A stretch of DNA of 64,000 bases, from contig PQWQ01000027.1 in the NCBI GenBank assembly GCA_002943765.1, positions 62,001 through 126,000 on the forward strand. Reading direction: 5' to 3'. This stretch comes from Psoroptes ovis. Lineage: Eukaryota; Arthropoda; Arachnida; Sarcoptiformes; Psoroptidae. A program made the translations under genes and the position numbers. The notes under the pieces were generated by a model. It was not told where the DNA came from and did no database searches. It saw only the letters and a program-made list of their open reading frames with translations. Of this stretch, positions 59,862-64,000 are shown piece after piece; position 1 is the first letter of the stretch, and each line of letters opens with the position of its first letter.

Positions 59862-61254
59862 TTCGAATGAATTAAGTAATAACGAGTAAAATGTAAAAAC
59901 TAATAGAATAATTCAATAATAAATTCAAAAAATTCTTTGAAAATTTCAAATCATATGGAATTTCGAAACGCCAGTGATCAACAACAATAACGAATTTAAT
60001 AAATTGTTTATTTTACAATTGTTGTTGTTGTATTGGCTCAATAATCATTTTTCTTCTATTTTTTAATCATTAAGTTTTCAAATTATTTGAATGTAAACAA
60101 ACAAAAAGTTACAAGCAAACATTTGCCTATCTCTTCATTCAATATTCAATTCAATTCACTTTTAGTCATTTTTGCTCCAAAAAAATAAACAAAATTCAAG
60201 AAAATTTTCGATACATTTGTGAATGCGCAAAATGTCTGCCGCCACCATTGCTGCTATCGGCAAATGAATGTATTGGATTGAACGAAAAAAGGTAGCAGCA
60301 TAAAAAAATGTTGTGGAAATCGAACGAAAAAAATTTAAAAATTTCAATACAATCGATTGTAGAGAATATCGCTATTTTACCGGTATCGATTGTTTTTTTT
60401 TCTTGAAAAAAATTCGAAATTCGAATTTCGAATTTTCAATTATTTTCAAAATAATTCCACGGATATTCAGGGTTTTGACCTTAAAAACAATACGATTTGA
60501 CCTCTCTCTTTTCGATGACTGGATTTTATCAAAAAAAAGCAATCATCATCACGGGCTATAGTTAACACTAATGACATGGTGATAATTAGTGTAATTATGT
60601 TTTAATAACAACAACAATAATTCCATTCATTCATTCATTTTGTCTAACCTTCATCATCATCATCAAGGAAATGATTAATCAAATTATCATTGAAATAGAT
60701 AAAAATTGGAAAAAACATCTGTTTTTTGTGTGTAATCTTTCAATATTTTTCAATGAAAATAAATGTGAAAAAATCAATCATAAATCATTGAAATGATTCA
60801 TTGAACACATTTCATTTCATTTCAAATTTTCGCCAAGAAAATTGGCCATTGAACGATATCAATATGTGTTCACATGTGTGGATACAAAATACGTCCTATC
60901 ATCTTATTTCGAAAAACTCTGATAATGAAATATGAATCCAGACAAACAAATGAAAAAAATAATGGCTAAAAACCTTTCACTTTTGCCGCTTAAAATTTTA
61001 AATTTTCAAAAATTCAAATTTGATTACATTTTTGGCTGTGTTTCCTGTGTCAATGTGTGTGTTGGTAATGCAATAATGCCATATTAATACAATATGGCCA
61101 CTAATACAACAGAACAGCCAAATTATCAATAAACTTGATAGACAAGATCTGGTTGTTGTGGTCATCATTCATTTCATATCAGCATTCACAGCAATTGAAA
61201 GTACAACAAAGCTTGCTGAAGCATTATTTCAAAGCTTGAAAATTCAACGGATAT

Positions 61255-61276
61255 ATGTGTGTGTGTGTGTGTGTGC
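61255..61276. repeat. TG microsatellite
   Basis: An uninterrupted (TG)11 run. Confidence 0.9.
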
Positions 61277-61337
61277 AGCACAAAACAACATGCACTTTCA
61301 CAATGGTAATAATAACAAATCAACAACAAACAAAATA

Positions 61338-61424
61338 TTAGGCTGTTCGAAAAGTTCTAGCCGACTTTCATAAGCAACTCTATTCGCTAAGCCGAATGAA
61401 CTTTCCGAATGAACAACCCCTAAT
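61338..61424. mobile_element. Family 1 palindromic element, copy f
   Basis: 87 bp, diverged. Left TTAGGCTGTTCGAAAAGTTC and right GAACAACCCCTAA keep the termini; the inner arm CCGACTTTC is only partly matched. Flanked by TA. Confidence 0.7.
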
Positions 61425-63046
61425 AAATGTGTGTGGTGCAACAAAACTGAAATAGTTTCAAAGTCAAAATTTTTATTTTTTGAAAAAATATAAAACGCCT
61501 TCCATTTGTTGTATGTGCTTGGAGACCATCTTTGTTATCATCAAAATTTTCATTTTTTATTATTCCAGATACTACCACCGCCACCACCACCATCATCATC
61601 CATGATCATCCATTGATAATGTTTGTGTGTGTGTGTTTATTTAATTGATTGTGTATTGACGACGGCGACGACGACCAAAAAACTCAAATCAGAAAACGAA
61701 TCAAGCCCATGTGTGTGTTTGAGTGAGCTGCTGCATATGCACATAAACTATTCGACAAACAAATTCAACGAAACAAAATCACAATAAACAACAACAGCCG
61801 TCCAAGCAACAAGCGCACAACGAAGAAGCGAGAAATATATTTGAAATATAAAGTAAAATAAATTCATTTCCATTTGAATGATTGGCATTTTCAAACAACA
61901 ATCGACAATCAAACAATCATCAAACAAACACAACTGAAAAAAAAACAAATCATCATTTCACTAAAAAATACACATTATTCACACATCACAACCTTCTATC
62001 CATCTATCTATAGCCTCATTTTCAATCAAAATAATAAATGAACATTATCAACCAGTGAAAAATCTCAAAACACATATCCATAATCATCATCAAATATAAT
62101 CATAACAAACAAATATTTCGAGTTTGAAAAATTATTCAAATCAAATCATCGAATCAAATCAAATCAAATCATCATTGAAATTTCATATTTTCAAATTTAA
62201 AAATATCGTCAATTTGATCCTTGCATTTATTTGTTCAATCATCTTGAAGATTTTCAAATTTTTCTCAAATTTCTGCATAATTTTCTTGAATCAAATTTGA
62301 TCCATTCCATTCATTCCATCAATTGGGTAAGTCAATTCATTATAATGAATTCAATTTTTAATGAATTGTGACCAAAATTTGAATTTGACCAGTGATTCTT
62401 GCTTAATTGATCAAATCACTGGTAATTTTGCTGCTTTTTCCAACCATCCTAAAATATTCACTAATCAAAATTAGAAAATCAAAAAAATTTGAAAATTTTC
62501 ATCCTGTCAGTGAAAATAATAACAATAATATTGAATGATATTGATTCAATGATATCAATGATTCAATATCCGTTTTGGGCAGCAAACCAAAATCTGTTTG
62601 TATTCATTTCATTTGATATTTCTGTTGGATGAAATACAAACAACAAAAAATGAATAAGCAATCAGAGATATATGTTTGGTGTGAAATATTTGTACACGCG
62701 AATTCAGGATGATTATTACACATTGATTGCTATTTCTCATTGATTATCATTGATTGTTTCACATTCAAATTCCAGCAAGATTTCATTTGATTTGAATAAT
62801 TTCATTTATTGCAATGTTTTAAGCAACTAATTTCTGGATGATTAATTTGATTTCTTTTCCAAACAAATTCCTATGGAAAATTTTTCGAAATTAATTCAAA
62901 AATTCAATCACACACACCTGTTGAATCTATTCAGATTGCACATTTAGAATTATGAATACGTTCGAACAATGACCTTGTTTATTTATTTATCTATTTATTT
63001 TATTCATTATTTTCTTGATGATTAATGCCTCAAATGGTTGTCAAAT

Positions 63047-63064
63047 GAGAGAGAGAGAGAGAGA
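63047..63064. repeat. GA microsatellite
   Basis: An uninterrupted (GA)9 run. Confidence 0.9.
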
Positions 63065-63567
63065 TTATTGTTTTAAGAATAGAATAAATCAAATCCAAAT
63101 CCTCGTAATATATTTAGCCATAATTATTCATTGAATTGAATTATTCATTCATTTATCAATCATTTTCCATTGTTTTTATGCATAGCAATTTTCAATGTGT
63201 CTATGTATGTATTGATCAATAATTGTATCATTTGATGCTCTGAATTTTTTTTAAACAGAATAGGCTTTGAACGGCTCGAATTTCATTTCATTTTTCAGCC
63301 AAATCGATTGGTCACGATGTTTTTTGATTTCTATTTTTGAAAATGAATCAAACAAACAATAATAACATAATGAATCATGTATTAAACATGAATTGTCATT
63401 GTGTATTCATTCATTCATTTTTCAATAATGTTTTATCCATTTAAATTGAATGAAAAATTTTATTTTTAAATGCTGCCGAATCATCATTTGATAAATACAC
63501 AAAAAAAACGATTAGAAATTGAAAATCGATCATTAGTCAAGTAAATCTGAAAATATTAATAATAATA

Positions 63568-63647
63568 TTAGGTTGTCCGGAAAATTTTTGCCGGTCATAT
63601 CGTAGAAAATCGTTCGAAAATCGGCAAAAACTTTTCGGACAACCCAA
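63568..63647. mobile_element. Family 1 palindromic element, copy g
   Basis: 80 bp flanked by TA. Left TTAGGTTGTCCGGAAAATTT pairs with right AACTTTTCGGACAACCCAA; inner TTGCCGGTCATATCG and AAAATCGGCAAAA pair. It is one of the best-preserved copies. Confidence 0.88.
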
Positions 63648-64000
63648 TAATATTTTTGTATCGTTTATTGACATTTTTCGAAATTTTCCTCATTGAAAAT
63701 CAATGGTTTTCATTTGAGAAAATTTGAAAATTTCAAAAAAAAAAAAAACAAATTTTTGTTGATTTAGTTAAATGAATTGATCAAATGATTAATTGATTGA
63801 ATTATCAAATAATTTGATTAATTCAAATCAAACAAAATCAAAGATTTCCGACCGAAACGGAATTTTTTGTATCATTGAATACATGATCTTTGATAAACGA
63901 ATGATTCATTGATTCATTCGTCGAATGCATCGAATCTTTGGTGCCTTTTGTTTTTGTGAATATTTCAGGCTAAAGATATGTTAATCTTTGAGATTGTGTT

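Larger units (their letters stand above)
59862..61699. other. VRK-type 5' flank and upstream region of the right-edge gene
   Basis: AT-rich non-coding sequence with a TG microsatellite (61255-61276) and a family 1 element (61338-61424). The part next to 59862 must contain the kinase promoter. No convincing frame is present. Confidence 0.4.
61700..64000 (+). other. Probable 5' UTR exon and long first intron of a gene leaving the window
   Basis: A probable leader exon ends at 62326 with a consensus donor (AATTGG|GTAAGT). A probable acceptor lies at the far right (TTTTTGTGAATATTTCAG, ending 63968), followed at 63978 by an ATG in the frame MLIFEIV, which runs out of the window. The upstream leader is A/C-rich and free of long frames. 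The product is unknown. The 1.6-kb intron holds a GA repeat (63047-63064) and a family 1 element (63568-63647). All of this is inferred from splice motifs. Confidence 0.4.

Noticed and set aside
1..64000. tRNA or rRNA genes
   Set aside because: I looked for T-arm (GTTCGAATC-type) and acceptor-stem pairing and saw no complete cloverleaf; weak matches are expected in AT-rich DNA. A covariance-model scan would be decisive.

Overview
The window is nuclear DNA from a compact, AT-rich animal genome. Genes are intron-containing, introns are mostly 50-90 bp with GT-AG ends, intergenic gaps are short, and A/T homopolymers and GAT/CAA repeats are common. The gene set (glypican, TRPC channel, receptor guanylate cyclase, Drosha, COP1, NPDC1/CAB-1, SCAI) is metazoan. 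The insect-type TRP pore sequence and the compactness suggest an arthropod, most likely an astigmatid (dust) mite; the species is inference.

Layout: 1-1490 (+) 3' part of a glypican; 1801-3383 (-) eIF3 subunit L; 3582-4536 (+) NKAP; 4612-5274 (-) SPRYD7; 5517-7430 (+) ALG9; 7973-9715 (+) DNAJC3/p58IPK; 10026-12087 (+) eIF2B epsilon; 12374-13091 (+) RpS19; 13307-18793 (+) DEPDC5; 18850-19995 composite minisatellite; 20762-23219 (-) SCAI; 24771-27061 (-) COP1; 27742-31577 (+) TRPC channel; 31687-35421 (-) receptor guanylate cyclase; 36705-39899 (-) NPDC1-like membrane protein; 41269-45073 (-) Drosha; 45282-47984 (+) XAB2/SYF1; 48018-49891 (-) unrecognised 580-residue protein; 50192-51301 (+) RpL5; about 51300-54420 gene-poor; 55078-56877 (+) SLC36-type amino acid transporter; 57428-59861 (-) VRK-family kinase; 60000-64000 mostly non-coding, apparently the 5' UTR and long first intron of a gene that starts coding at 63978 and leaves the window. 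I rebuilt exon structures by hand from splice sites and homology; all joins keep frame.

Several genes belong to translation and its stress control (eIF3L, eIF2B epsilon, RpS19, RpL5, DNAJC3), RNA processing (Drosha, XAB2, NKAP) or signalling (glypican, DEPDC5, TRPC, guanylate cyclase, COP1, VRK). No operon logic is expected. Many neighbours are divergent pairs with 200-300 bp shared promoter regions (eIF3L/NKAP, SPRYD7/ALG9, Drosha/XAB2, 580-aa protein/RpL5), or tightly convergent pairs (XAB2 and its neighbour stop 33 bp apart).

The most notable observations are: an eIF2B epsilon that goes from the nucleotidyltransferase-like domain to an acidic linker and W2 domain with no hexapeptide beta-helix domain; a receptor guanylate cyclase whose catalytic Asn and Arg and guanine-contacting Cys are replaced; two families of short palindromic TA-flanked elements (7 copies of about 80 bp; 5 copies of 100-165 bp plus a solo arm), one copy of which appears to supply the ALG9 stop codon; and a two-unit composite minisatellite 3' of DEPDC5.
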